Shown here: positions 9,296 through 17,975 of the stretch, in pieces
Position numbering within the stretch: position 1 is the stretch's first letter
Layout: each line of letters starts with the position of its first letter
Source of the DNA: Phycisphaerae bacterium
GTDB taxonomy: Bacteria; Planctomycetota; Phycisphaerae; UBA1845; PWPN01
NCBI GenBank assembly: GCA_035384605.1
Contig: DAOOIV010000006.1
Span: 1 to 64,000 of the forward strand
Length of the DNA stretch: 64,000 nt
Reading direction: 5' to 3'
The notes under the pieces: model-generated
Databases searched by the model: none
What the model was told of the DNA's origin: nothing
What the model saw: the letters and a program-made list of their open reading frames with translations, nothing else
Translations under genes and position numbers: made by a program

Positions 9296-10788
9296 ACCTT
9301 GTCCATCATTCGCGGATAGGCGATGGTTTCGCGGATGTGTTTGAGGCCGCAGATCCAGGCGACGGTTCGTTCGACGCCGAGGCCGAAGCCGCCGTGGGGG
9401 ACGCTGCCGTAGCGGCGAAGGTCGAGGTACCACTCGTAGGGCCCGGTGGCCAGCCCTTCCTCGGCCATGCGCTCCAGCAGCACGTTCAGGTCATCCTCGC
9501 GCTGTGAGCCGCCGATGATCTCGCCGTAGCCGTCGGGGGCCAGCAGGTCGAAGTTGCGGACAACCCGCGGGTCTTCGTGATCTCGCTTCATATAAAACGC
9601 CTTGCAGCCGCGCGGATAGTGCGTGACGAACACCGGACGGTCATGCAGCCGCGAGATGATCGTTTCGTCGCTGCCGCCGAGGTCCTTTCCCCACTCGAAG
9701 TTCGCCGCCAGTTCCATGTGTTTGGGTATGTTCGAGACCTGCTCTTCCAGTTCGGCCAGTTCTTCCCGCTCCGCGATGACCTCGGCCGCGAGTTTCTCCT
9801 GCTCATGCTTCTTGACGCCCTGCCGATCGCGGGCTGCTTCCTTGGCCGGGATCGACTCTTTGAGCTGGGTGATGCGGGCGCTCTTTTCGGCCAGGTCCTT
9901 CTCCAGGAGTTCGCGGGCCTTCGGGCCGCGAAGGATCTCGGCCGCCTGACTGTAGGTGATGCGGTAAAACGGCTGCTTCACGTTTTCGAGCGCGGCAAGG
10001 TCTTGGCCGAGGAATTCCAAGTCCGCGCGGTGTTCCTTCAGCACTCGTTGGACAATCGAGCAGACAAAATCCTCTGCGACATCCATGACATCCTCGAGGA
10101 CAGCGTACGCGATCTCCGGCTCAACCATCCAGAACTCCGTCAGGTGCCGGCGCGTCTTGGACTTCTCCGCCCGAAAAGTAGGGCCGAAGCAGTAGACCTT
10201 GCCGTAGGCCAAGGCCGCCGCCTCGAGATAGAGTTGGCCGGTCTGGGCCAGGTACATCGGCTCGCCAAAGTAGTCCACCGAGAAGAGGGTCTGAGCTCCT
10301 TCGCCGGCCGAGGGGGCGAAAATCGGCGTGTCCACGAGCGTGAAGCCGTTGTCGTTAAAGAAGCGGCGGATGGCATCGATGACCGTGTGACGGATCTTCA
10401 TAATGGCCGTCGGGCGTCGGGATCGCAGCCACAGGTGGCGATGCTTGAACAAAAACTCATGCCCGTGCGGTTTGGGGGTGATGGGGTAGTCGGTCGTGCT
10501 GTGCACCACCTCGATGCCGCTGACGTGCAGTTCGTGGCCGCCGGGAGCGCGCTGCTCGGCCTTGACTTGGCCGGTGACCTTGAGCGAAGATTCCTGCCCC
10601 AGCCGTGAGGCCGTTTCGAAGACCTCCGGCGGCACATCCTGCTTTCCGACCACGCACTGGCACAGGCCCGTACCGTCGCGGACGACAAGAAAAACCACCT
10701 TACTGCTGACCCGCGAGTTATAGAGCCAGCCGGCCAGCGTCACCGTCGAGTCAATGTGTTTGCCGAGATCCCGAATATGAACAGTCAT
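9286..10788 (-). CDS. asnS: Asparaginyl-tRNA synthetase
   Basis: Charges tRNA-Asn; class II aminoacyl-tRNA synthetase of the AspRS/AsnRS group, 500 residues. The N-terminal OB-fold anticodon domain covers about residues 1-100 (VTLAGWLYNSRVSSKVVFLV). The class II core starts at ~125. Motif 2 is near FGPTFRAEKSKTRRHLTEFW (201-220) and motif 3 is GFGLGVERTVAWICGL near the end. A charged coiled-coil insertion of about 70 residues (~288-357, with EKDLAEKSARITQLKESI) lies in the catalytic domain and makes the protein longer than the ~430-466 residues usual in bacteria. AsnRS rather than AspRS is chosen from the N-terminal domain and core text. Single gene, convergent with the HicB-like frame. Confidence 0.93.
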   Translation of the reverse strand: MTVHIRDLGKHIDSTVTLAGWLYNSRVSSKVVFLVVRDGTGLCQCVVGKQDVPPEVFETASRLGQESSLKVTGQVKAEQRAPGGHELHVSGIEVVHSTTDYPITPKPHGHEFLFKHRHLWLRSRRPTAIMKIRHTVIDAIRRFFNDNGFTLVDTPIFAPSAGEGAQTLFSVDYFGEPMYLAQTGQLYLEAAALAYGKVYCFGPTFRAEKSKTRRHLTEFWMVEPEIAYAVLEDVMDVAEDFVCSIVQRVLKEHRADLEFLGQDLAALENVKQPFYRITYSQAAEILRGPKARELLEKDLAEKSARITQLKESIPAKEAARDRQGVKKHEQEKLAAEVIAEREELAELEEQVSNIPKHMELAANFEWGKDLGGSDETIISRLHDRPVFVTHYPRGCKAFYMKRDHEDPRVVRNFDLLAPDGYGEIIGGSQREDDLNVLLERMAEEGLATGPYEWYLDLRRYGSVPHGGFGLGVERTVAWICGLKHIRETIAYPRMMDKVYP

Positions 10789-11214
10789 GTCTGTTTCCTT
10801 GTGCCTGTTCGCCGAAAGCCTTCCTCAGTCGCATGCCGGGGGATGATACGCGAGCGGCACCGTCAGCAAAAGGGGGCAAGGCAGATCCGGATTCAGATCT
10901 TGAGAGAGGCTGACTCCTGCGACGCCTGCTCCGTCGAATTGCGCAAGTTGAGGAGAAACCGCCGCGCCGGCACAATGTTGATCGTTCCGCGTTCGGCATC
11001 GATTTGCCCGTCTTCACTGCGAGTCCCAACGGTTCCGATCCCGCCCCCGATTCACCCATCGCCTCGCCCCATGCCATCGCCGTGTCCGGCTTACAGGCAG
11101 CCGGTGGTCATTGTTGCCCCATGTGACCGACGCGTTCAGGGAGTATTCGCAGATTATGTCAAGACCGGTTTTTCAAGATCGCCAGCGGGCAATTCTTCGG
11201 GTTAACGCGACGGC
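10789..11214. other. Intergenic, no gene seen
   Basis: This 426-base stretch holds the upstream region of asnS (minus strand) and the downstream region of the coiled-coil gene. I see no RNA gene, no convincing terminator and no frame with protein-like text. The short open frames here have the Arg/Pro/Ser-rich look of shadow translation. Confidence 0.5.
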
Positions 11215-12600
11215 CTACAACGTCGGCAACGTGTCGTCCGGGGTGTTGGCAGGCATACTCTGTCCCAGGAAATGCAGAAACTGGGTGCGCGTCAGGATCG
11301 GGATCGACAGCGACCGAGCTTCCTTGAGCATGGTCTCGAAAGCCGATAGGCGTTTGGCCGCTTGCTCATTGCGCTCGGTGACGGCCGCCTCGTCTTCCGA
11401 GCCGGGGATGACCGGGACAGGGCCGGTCGGAGGTGAACCCACAACCAGGAAATCCGTATCGGTATCGACCTTGTTCACGACCTTGCCGCCAAGGCGGTCG
11501 ATCAGCCGACTCACTTCCTTGCCGGCTATGTCTTCGGGGCGACCGTCAAAGTTCAAATCGAAGTCCCCGATGACCGCGAAGGTGAACTGGCGCGACCGAT
11601 CGAAAACAGGGTTGGCGATAATATCGTTTACCAAGATCGGCTCGCCGGGCGTGCGTGAGGTCACGCGACATTCTGCCGTCGTCTCGAATACGTTGACGAC
11701 CTCGATGGTTGCCTTGCCCTTTCCGTCAGTGGGGATGCCGCGAACAGGGGAATAGACCGAGAAGGTCATGCCCAGCCTGACCCCATCACTGCGGCCGAGG
11801 TCAATGTAAACGATGTCCCCGGCCGGCACTGTGCGGACGATCACGCCGTCCTTGACCTGGAGGGCTGAGCCGCTGCTGGAGGGCTTGAATTGCGCTAACT
11901 GGGCCAGCAGCCCCTCCGTCCGGTTTTTCTCGGCATTCAAGGTCTTCTCGGCCTCATCCCGGGCTTTGCGGGCGGCATCAAGTTCACCGGCCATCTGGTC
12001 GCGTTCTTTGGTGCGGGCAGCCTGGAGTTCGGCAAGCTGTCGGTTGCACTCCTCACGGGACTGTTCGCTCTCTTGCATCAACTTCTTGAACTTCTCGTCC
12101 AGTTCGGCAACTCGGGTCTCGAAGGCCTTGGCGGCATCGTCTCTGGTCTTGACGGCCTGCTCAAGATCGTTGTTGAGCTTCTTGTGCTGAGCCTGAAGTT
12201 CGTCGGCCCGGCCGGCGGTTTTTTGATACAGGCTGAAAAGATTGTTCAGCATCGTGGCCACCGGCTGGTCGGCGGTGATTTTCGCATCCTTGACCTGCGG
12301 GTCATTGGCCACGGTTGTCCGGATCTCGTCAATCGCCGACTTGATCTCGGCCAGCGACTCGGCAGGTTTTCCGATGACCTCCTGGGCGACGTCGCTCAAG
12401 GCTTGTCGGGCGTCAGCGGCGGCCCTTTGCTGATCGCGGGCCTGCCGTTGGGCTTCGCTGGCGGTTGCCTCGAGGTCCGACTTTTGCGTAAACATGATGA
12501 TGGTGAAGGTAATGGCGGCCACCGCTGCGACGGCAAAACCGATCGCCGCTGCTTTCAAGCCGCTCGATCCGACCGATCCTTGGGGCCTGGCCACTGCCAT
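11215..12600 (-). CDS. Membrane-anchored coiled-coil protein with BRCT-like C-terminus
   Basis: A 461-residue protein. One transmembrane helix at residues ~15-37 (AAIGFAVAAVAAITFTIIMF) is followed by a long coiled coil (~40-235; AQHKKLNNDLEQAVKTRDDA and similar heptads). A beta-rich domain at ~246-335 (GDIVYIDLGRSDGVRLGMTF) resembles the FlgT C-terminal type fold. At ~338-390 a BRCT-like segment follows: FAVIGDFD, then RLIDRLGGKVVNKVDTDTDF and LVVG, the pattern in which BRCT domains form their Gly-Gly turn and hydrophobic core. The tail is helical. The topology places the coiled coil and both domains on one side of the membrane, probably outside the cytoplasm. Function unknown. A GGAG site lies about 9 nt before the ATG at 12600. 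Confidence 0.7.
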   Translation of the reverse strand: MAVARPQGSVGSSGLKAAAIGFAVAAVAAITFTIIMFTQKSDLEATASEAQRQARDQQRAAADARQALSDVAQEVIGKPAESLAEIKSAIDEIRTTVANDPQVKDAKITADQPVATMLNNLFSLYQKTAGRADELQAQHKKLNNDLEQAVKTRDDAAKAFETRVAELDEKFKKLMQESEQSREECNRQLAELQAARTKERDQMAGELDAARKARDEAEKTLNAEKNRTEGLLAQLAQFKPSSSGSALQVKDGVIVRTVPAGDIVYIDLGRSDGVRLGMTFSVYSPVRGIPTDGKGKATIEVVNVFETTAECRVTSRTPGEPILVNDIIANPVFDRSRQFTFAVIGDFDLNFDGRPEDIAGKEVSRLIDRLGGKVVNKVDTDTDFLVVGSPPTGPVPVIPGSEDEAAVTERNEQAAKRLSAFETMLKEARSLSIPILTRTQFLHFLGQSMPANTPDDTLPTL

Positions 12601-12910
12601 GATTCACTGCTCCGTTTCGACCGTTAGGCCCGACGTCGGGTGTCCATGCCGTCCGGTCGGGCTCGGACGGGCCGCGAGGTTCGCCCGCTTCGATTGTCGG
12701 CACCGTGGTCCGAGGGAAGTCGATCCAGCCGGCTTTCATCTCGGCGTACGGACGATTTCGAGGAGGGAACCACCTTCGGTCTCAGTGCCGGCAGAACGGC
12801 AGCCGCCTCGACTGCCGCCCGGCCACCTGCTCAGGCGGGTAGCCAATCCGTCATTCTCGTTTCCGGGCATGGGCCTGTCAATGTCTCGTGGTCGACCAGG
12901 TGCCGCCCGG

Positions 12911-13277
12911 GTGCGTGACAGTCTGGGCGGGCATGCCGACCAGTCCAGGTTGGGCGATCAAGGCCCTTCAGCGGGTTTTCCCGCCGAAGGCGGGCTGATA
13001 GGCCGGCCGTTGTGCGGCCGGTTGGCGGTCGCCCGCGGTTCTTCCTCCTTTCTATGGTCTCAGCCCGTTTCAACAGGATTACCTGACAAGGACAGGCCCG
13101 TTAAAACGGGCTTGATGGGGTAGCACAGAGAAGGAGGAGTTGGTCGACCGTGAACCAGTCGTCAAACGGCCGGCCTGTTTGTCCTTCGGGAAAGACCGCT
13201 GAAGCGGTCTGCTTCGGCTTGCGGTTCACGACAACCGGGTCAGCCGCGAGGACTGCCGCCGCTTCTGTCACGGGTCC
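12911..13277. repeat. Dispersed palindromic element, family 1 (copy with nested insert)
   Basis: The ends are GTGCGTGACAG (12911) and CTGTCACGGGTCC (13265-13277), inverted relative to each other. The two outer arms (12911-12999 and 13177-13277) match, in reverse orientation and with few changes, the 180-bp element at 46831-47010. The arms contain internal hairpins such as AGACCGCTGAAGCGGTCT (about 13194-13211) and CCCGCCGAAGGCGGG (12980-12994). Between the arms sits a 177-bp segment absent from the other copy. No open frame with protein-like content spans it, so it behaves like a non-coding, possibly non-autonomous mobile repeat. Confidence 0.75.
13000..13176. repeat. Nested inverted-repeat insert inside family 1 element
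   Basis: The segment begins AGGCCGGCCGTT (13000-13011) and ends AACGGCCGGCCT (13165-13176), a perfect 12-bp terminal inverted repeat. Its two halves also resemble each other in reverse complement further in (TTCCTCC near 13042 against GGAGGAG near 13133), and the centre holds the hairpin GCCCGTTAAAACGGGC (13096-13111). It looks like a second palindromic element inserted into the first. It has no coding capacity. Confidence 0.65.
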
Positions 13278-13509
13278 GTGCCGCCCACGGCAGGGGTCCG
13301 TGACAGTTCGGGCAGGAGCCGGCCGTCTATTACAGATCCCGGAACATGTCCGTGGGGGGGGCGGCCTCCGTAACCACCGGTGTCCCCACGCATGGGGCAG
13401 CAGGGAAGGAGAGTGGCGATGAGCCTGATGCCTCACATACAACTCCAGGTGTTGCCGGTGGCTTGTGTCTTGCAGCGACCGGCGAGCGAGATTGAGCTTC
13501 CATCTCTTT

Positions 13510-15108
13510 TCAGCACGTGCTTGCCTGCAATTCCTCTGCCTCAGCCTCCTCCTCGGTATGACGGTCGTAAGTCTCCTGAAATTGCTGCTCCAATGCCAGG
13601 AACGCTTGCACAACGCGGGGGTCGAACTGTGTGCCGGAGGCGGCGGCAATCTCCTTTTTCGCGTACTCATGCCCCTGCGCTGCCTTATACTCGCGCTTCA
13701 TTCGGATGGCGTCGTAACTGTCGGCGACCGCAACAATCCTCGCGGACAGCGGAATCTGCTCACCGGCCAAGCCCTCGGGATATCCCTTTCCGTCGTACCG
13801 TTCATGGTGGTAATGGGCGACGTCCATGGCGGTCTGAAGAAAACTGACCTCGTGTCCGCCACTCATGACGGATCGCAGGGTCTGCGACCCGATGGTGGTA
13901 TGTCGCTTGATGATTTCGAGTTCTTCAGCGGTCAGTTTGCCGGGCTTGAGCAGGATCCCGTCGGGTATGGCGACCTTGCCGATGTCATGCAGCGGCGCGG
14001 CTCGTCCCAGATCATCGATGAATTGTTCGTCGATCGTTCCAGAGATCCTGGGGTCGTCGGCCAAATGTCGCGCGAGGAGGAGAGAAAGGTCCCGTACGCG
14101 TTCAAGGTGTTTACCAGTCTCGCGGTGCCGGTATTCGCTAAGTCGTGCGAGCGACAGGATGATGGAATCGCGGGTCACATCGAGCTTCTGTCGGGTGAGA
14201 GTGCTGTTGAGGGCCAAGGCGGCGGTGCGGGCGAACTGCCGGAGGATATTGATTTCCTCGGCGGTGTACTCCTGTCCACCGGCTTTCTCGGTGATATTGA
14301 GCACCCCGATCACCCCGCTGCCGGCGCTGAGCGGCTCGCAGATCAGGGGCAAACTGGCAAAATAGCAGGACTCATAGGGGCTGCGGGCGATTTGAGGAGC
14401 CTCTTGGCGGCCAACAACGATCTCTTGACGGGTTTGGAACACTCGTCCGGCGATGGGACTGTCGACGGGCACGCTTTGGTTTCGCCAGATGTCCGGAGGG
14501 ATGCCAACGGCGTAGCCGAACCGCAGATGCTCACCGGACTCGTCGGGGATAAGCAGCGAGACGCGCCGGCTGTCGAGTAATTGGGAGGCGGTCTCGACGA
14601 TGTGCCGGCAGTTGGACTCGATCGAATCGGCGACCAGGGCCGACTCGCTGAATTCGTTGAGTCTGGCCAGGATGCAGGTCTGTTGGGACAGCGAGGCGTT
14701 GGCCCGTTCGAGGTCAAGCTGGGCCTCGCGGAGCCGGACCATGGACCGGACGCGAAGCCGGAACTCGCGGGCATGGATGGGCTTGAACAGGTATTCATCG
14801 GCCCCGGCAGCCAGTCCGGCAGTGAGATCCTCCTGGTCGGTCTTGGCGCTCACGATGATGATGGGGATCCGCGCGGTTCGAGGATCCGCGCGCAACCGCC
14901 GCGTTGCCTCCAGCCCATCCATCACCGGCATCATGATGTCCATGATGATGACATGGGGAAGATGCTGCGTGGCTAATTCGACGGCTTCCTGGCCGTTTAC
15001 GGCATGCACGGTCACGAGACCGTCCTTGACCAGCAGCCTTTCGAACAGGCGCCGGTTTGCGGGGCAGTCGTCAACCAGCAGTACTGTAGGAGCGTCGTTC
15101 CCTTCCAT
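13510..15108 (-). CDS. Response regulator with REC, GAF and HD-GYP domains
   Basis: A 532-residue cytoplasmic protein. REC domain at ~8-125 with acidic pocket DD near residue 13 and phospho-acceptor Asp in VIIMDIMMPVMDG, plus the conserved Lys in LFKPIHAREF. A GAF-like sensor domain follows at ~145-300. The HD-GYP domain covers ~305-490 and keeps the expected motifs: HRETGKHLERV, HDIGKVAIPD, HHERYDGKGYPEGLAGEQIP and ARIVAVADSYDAI. Such proteins hydrolyse cyclic di-GMP, so it probably lowers c-di-GMP in response to phosphorylation and a GAF-bound signal. No histidine kinase is adjacent. A GGGAGAGGAA stretch upstream of 15108 may be the ribosome site. Confidence 0.92.
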   Translation of the reverse strand: MEGNDAPTVLLVDDCPANRRLFERLLVKDGLVTVHAVNGQEAVELATQHLPHVIIMDIMMPVMDGLEATRRLRADPRTARIPIIIVSAKTDQEDLTAGLAAGADEYLFKPIHAREFRLRVRSMVRLREAQLDLERANASLSQQTCILARLNEFSESALVADSIESNCRHIVETASQLLDSRRVSLLIPDESGEHLRFGYAVGIPPDIWRNQSVPVDSPIAGRVFQTRQEIVVGRQEAPQIARSPYESCYFASLPLICEPLSAGSGVIGVLNITEKAGGQEYTAEEINILRQFARTAALALNSTLTRQKLDVTRDSIILSLARLSEYRHRETGKHLERVRDLSLLLARHLADDPRISGTIDEQFIDDLGRAAPLHDIGKVAIPDGILLKPGKLTAEELEIIKRHTTIGSQTLRSVMSGGHEVSFLQTAMDVAHYHHERYDGKGYPEGLAGEQIPLSARIVAVADSYDAIRMKREYKAAQGHEYAKKEIAAASGTQFDPRVVQAFLALEQQFQETYDRHTEEEAEAEELQASTC

Positions 15109-15533
15109 GTGCTCACGGTTCCTCTCCCGGCCGTCCGTTGGTCTGCTCGGGAGGATGTCTACTTGGCCGGCACAGCAGCCGGATTTGTCGCCCGGATTCG
15201 AGTCGACCGCACGGGTGACCGGCCGGCAAAAGTGCGTTTGTCGGCAGACCTGTGCTTGCTCAAACCCGGGTTCGGCCGGGGGCGAACTCTCGGGAACTTA
15301 CTCAGGGGTTGTCCCCGACCTTCAGTCTATGTATCGTTTCGATGAAGGGCCGGCGTAAATACCGAACTCTCATGTTGCTGCTGGAGTCTTGGACTGATGC
15401 TTGACGGCAGGCAGCTTACCCGGACGTGGCCGATAATGCTCCTGGCCAGCGTCGGCTGAGCTGACGGTTCTCGGAAACATGGTGTGTCTTCCCCAAAAAA
15501 GACCCTTCTGATCTTGGCCTCGGGAGAAACGAC
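15109..15533. other. Divergent intergenic region, nothing specific seen
   Basis: A 425-base gap between the divergent HD-GYP regulator and the MgtC-like gene. It must hold both promoters, but I cannot point to convincing -35/-10 boxes or operators. There is no RNA gene or terminator I can support. Confidence 0.5.
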
Positions 15534-16049
15534 GTGTCGAGTATGATGGCCTCCATGGATTGGTTCGGAGATCTTTACAAGGCAGTGCCCTTGCCGCTCT
15601 GCGGACTGATCCTCGTGTCGTGCGCGGTTTTCTGCGGAACGCTGATCGGCCTGGAACGGGAACATCGCGCCAAGCCGGCCGGGGTTAAGACCGTCAGCCT
15701 CATCTGTATTGGCAGCACGATCTTCACCATTGCCTCCATCCTCATCGCAGGCGAGGGCGGAGCCGACCGGGGTCGCATCGCCGCGCAGGTGGTGACGGGG
15801 ATAGGGTTTCTGGGTGCAGGGGCGATCATTCGCGATCACAAGACGATTATCGGGCTGACGACGGGAGCCACGATCTGGGTGGCGTCGGCAATCGGTGTCC
15901 TGATCGGAGCGGGTTACGCGGCCGGTGGCATCGCGATGACCGTCGTGGTCCTGGGGGTCCTGATTGCGCTCCGCCGTAGCGAGGACTATTTCAGGCGCCG
16001 GGCCGGGCAATCGCCTTCCGCGTCATGTCGGGATGACGATGACGCCTGA
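15534..16049 (+). CDS. MgtC/SapB family membrane protein
   Basis: A 171-residue protein from a GTG at 15534; ATG codons at 15543, 15546 and 15555 are also possible. Family marks are GTLIGLEREHRAKPAGVKT at about residue 35-53 and the Gly-rich helix GIGFLGAGAIIRD, followed by GLTTGATIWVASAIGVLIGA. Four or five transmembrane helices are visible. It lacks the long C-terminal ACT-like domain of full MgtC, so it is the short SapB-type form. MgtC proteins help survival at low magnesium and modulate ATP synthase in some bacteria; here the role is inferred only at family level. Single gene. Confidence 0.9.
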   Translation: MSSMMASMDWFGDLYKAVPLPLCGLILVSCAVFCGTLIGLEREHRAKPAGVKTVSLICIGSTIFTIASILIAGEGGADRGRIAAQVVTGIGFLGAGAIIRDHKTIIGLTTGATIWVASAIGVLIGAGYAAGGIAMTVVVLGVLIALRRSEDYFRRRAGQSPSASCRDDDDA

Positions 16050-16273
16050 CGCAGAAGGTCGGGGAAACACGGTCTGTCGTCGCTCACGCCGCTCTGATCG
16101 GGAGGCGGCGCAGGTTCAGCCGGTGCAACCTGACGACGACGAACGTCCCATAGCTCGTTGGGAACACCGCTGCGACAATTCGTCATTCCTCAGCCGAAAG
16201 CCAGGGGTTCATTGAGTCGATGGTGAGGATGGATTCGTGGTTGTTTGTCGAGTGAACGAACTGGGTTGGGCTG

Positions 16274-17401
16274 ATGCTCGATCTGGACCTGGCCAGATTG
16301 TCACCGGAAGTCGCCAAGATCATTATGCTGCGCGGCGCGCGGACGCCGTCGTTGCAGTGGCAAGAGCACCAGAACACTGGGGCTAAAAAGACGCTTGACG
16401 CGATTGACGATGCCCGCCTCTTCGGTTCCGGGGTCGTGATCAACGAAGGCATGGCAGCCGCAACTCGAAGCCTGCTCTACCTCTGGAACGGCTGGATCGG
16501 CGAGTGCAAGATGTACGCCCAAGCCGTGCCGGAGAAAGAGCGGTTCCACATCATAGCCTTCTGCGAACGAATGGAGGGAAACAGCAAATCCGCCAAAGAG
16601 TGTTTCCAGAGAATTGGTGAAAGTCCGGTATTCACAGAGTTGCGGACGTATGCGCTCGAGGCGATCAGCCCGGGTGCCGCCCCGGAAGTGCACCGTTTCC
16701 GAAAAGTGCTGGAACAGAACGAGGCATGGGAGCCATACGCGTTCTGTGACTTATACATGCAGGTTTTGAGCGGCCAACTGGGCACCAGTTCAGCTTCGCT
16801 GGTCACGGGCATCCAGACACGCGAGTTTGCGCTTCTGTTCACTCACTGTTACCAGGCGGCAACAGGCACGGACCTCAAGAAACGGGCGACCGGGGGCCCG
16901 CAGACACAGGCACGATCGCCGAAGCTGTTGAAGAAGCGAAAACCGCCTACATCTCGAACAGGGGCCCAGCGGGCCGGAAGGCTGGACAGAGAACCCGAAA
17001 GCAAGTTGTTCGGAAAAACAACAGGCGCAGAAAAGACCGCCAGGCCGGCCGGCAGTCCGCCCGTCGTGATCCAGGTCAAGGTCATCTGTCCCTCATGCCG
17101 TGAGAAGCTTACCTTTCCGGTTGCCGCGCGGGGCAAAAACCACACGTGCCCCAAGTGTCACACCGAGTTCCTGATCCCTGAGAAGAAGGGCACAGGGACC
17201 GGAACATCGTCTTCGGTCGTTCCGGAGAACACAGAGGGGGCTGGAGTGAAGATTCTCTGCCCGCGATGCAAGAGTCTCATGGTTTTTCCGGATTCGGCGC
17301 GTGGTGAGCAAAGGAATTGTTCAGCTTGCGGCACACCCTTCATCGTTCCCATCAAGAAGACCGGCGCTGAACCTCAGGCTGAGCCTCTCCAAATCACCTA
17401 G
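16274..17401 (+). CDS. Protein with two C-terminal zinc ribbons
   Basis: A 375-residue protein. Residues 1-200 have no family that I recognise; they are mostly helical and include a run that looks TPR-like (ERFHIIAFCERMEGNSKSA, KECFQRIGESPVF). Residues ~210-270 form a basic, Pro/Ser/Thr-rich linker. Two similar zinc ribbons follow: VICPSCREKLTFPVAARGKN with CPKCHTEFLIP, and ILCPRCKSLMVFPDSARGEQ with CSACGTPFIVP. Each has the spacing C-x2-C, about 17-18 residues, C-x2-C, like the small ribbons that planctomycetes often place at protein ends. No signal peptide or membrane helix. Function unknown. Confidence 0.7.
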   Translation: MLDLDLARLSPEVAKIIMLRGARTPSLQWQEHQNTGAKKTLDAIDDARLFGSGVVINEGMAAATRSLLYLWNGWIGECKMYAQAVPEKERFHIIAFCERMEGNSKSAKECFQRIGESPVFTELRTYALEAISPGAAPEVHRFRKVLEQNEAWEPYAFCDLYMQVLSGQLGTSSASLVTGIQTREFALLFTHCYQAATGTDLKKRATGGPQTQARSPKLLKKRKPPTSRTGAQRAGRLDREPESKLFGKTTGAEKTARPAGSPPVVIQVKVICPSCREKLTFPVAARGKNHTCPKCHTEFLIPEKKGTGTGTSSSVVPENTEGAGVKILCPRCKSLMVFPDSARGEQRNCSACGTPFIVPIKKTGAEPQAEPLQIT

Positions 17402-17894
17402 AGGGAGCCGGTTGGCGGTTTCTTGTCGGCAGCGGCCGATCATCAGGCGGCTCGATCCGTCCATTTCGACTTGCTCGTGCGGCCGGCGGCAGCGCCTGGA
17501 GCCGACGATCCGGGATCGTCGTCGCCGGCCAGACTCAGGATCTGAGACTCCTGCCGCGACGTCCATATGCGAACTTGACGAGGACGGTCTGGGCTGCATC
17601 CGATGAGTGAAGAACGTAATCCTTATTCAACTTCCGACTCGGATCGTTCGATGAATCTCATCACGGCAAAATGGGGAGGGAGAACACATGCCAATCGATG
17701 CGAATGGCACGGGAGCATGGTTCCCCCTCGGATCGACCTGCCCAAACTCGCTGACCGGGTCAGAGGACGTTCGGGCAAAAAAAAGATGGATTCGGAAAAA
17801 AAGGTGTTGACTCCGGACGCAAGGCGCATTAAAAAATCCGTGAATCCCGTTCGCGTCACACGGGATAGTCAACTCCATGAAAGGAGAGTATGCC
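17402..17894. other. Intergenic with a doubtful open frame
   Basis: This 493-base gap holds a perfect 17-base hairpin GACGATCCGGGATCGTC (about 17502-17518) roughly 100 nt after the double-ribbon gene; there is no T-tract. A frame from the ATG at 17603 to 17902 begins MSEERNPYSTSD, which resembles the N-termini of some planctomycete membrane proteins. The rest is low-complexity and basic and runs into the next gene, so I treat it as a gene fragment or chance frame. Confidence 0.35.
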
Positions 17895-17960
17895 ATGGCT
17901 AAGAAGAAAGCCGCAAAGAAAGCCAAGAAGGCGAAGAAGGCCGCGCGGAAGAAGAAATAA
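17895..17960 (+). CDS. 21-residue Lys/Ala-rich micro-peptide
   Basis: ATG at 17895 with a strong AAGGAG site eight bases upstream, ending TAA at 17960. The product has 12 Lys, 7 Ala and 1 Arg after the initiator Met, in repeats of the type KKA/AKK (AKKKAAKKAKKAKKAA). It resembles the C-terminal tails of histone H1-like and some HU-like bacterial proteins and would bind nucleic acid by charge. A second in-frame ATG at 17877 overlaps the ribosome site and is less likely. A strong stem-loop 15 bases after the stop supports a real, separate transcription unit. Confidence 0.6.
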   Translation: MAKKKAAKKAKKAKKAARKKK

Positions 17961-17975
17961 GTTCGTAGTGGCCGA

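Larger units (their letters stand above)
12601..13509. other. Long intergenic region carrying repeats
   Basis: This 909-base gap has no believable gene. Bases 12601-12910 are the upstream region of the coiled-coil gene. From 12911 to at least 13306 it is filled by palindromic repeat elements, described separately. From 13307 to 13509 I see only GC-rich sequence with short hairpins. Open frames here are low-complexity and follow the repeats. Confidence 0.6.

Noticed and set aside
9577..10608. 343-codon open frame on the plus strand
   Set aside because: Antisense to asnS with intact class II motifs on the minus strand.
12073..12627. 184-codon open frame on the plus strand
   Set aside because: Antisense to the coiled-coil gene; the Leu/Val/Gly-rich text mirrors the coiled-coil codons.
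12911..13277. CRISPR-like array
   Set aside because: The repeats are inverted and not regularly spaced direct repeats; no cas genes are present.
15109..15533. Magnesium riboswitch before the MgtC-like gene
   Set aside because: I could not find the conserved core of known Mg riboswitches (ykoK or mgtA leader); the region has no clear paired structure.
17603..17902. Frame starting MSEERNPYSTSD
   Set aside because: Start is suggestive, but the rest is low complexity, overlaps the micro-peptide in another frame and shows no domain. Kept only as a note.
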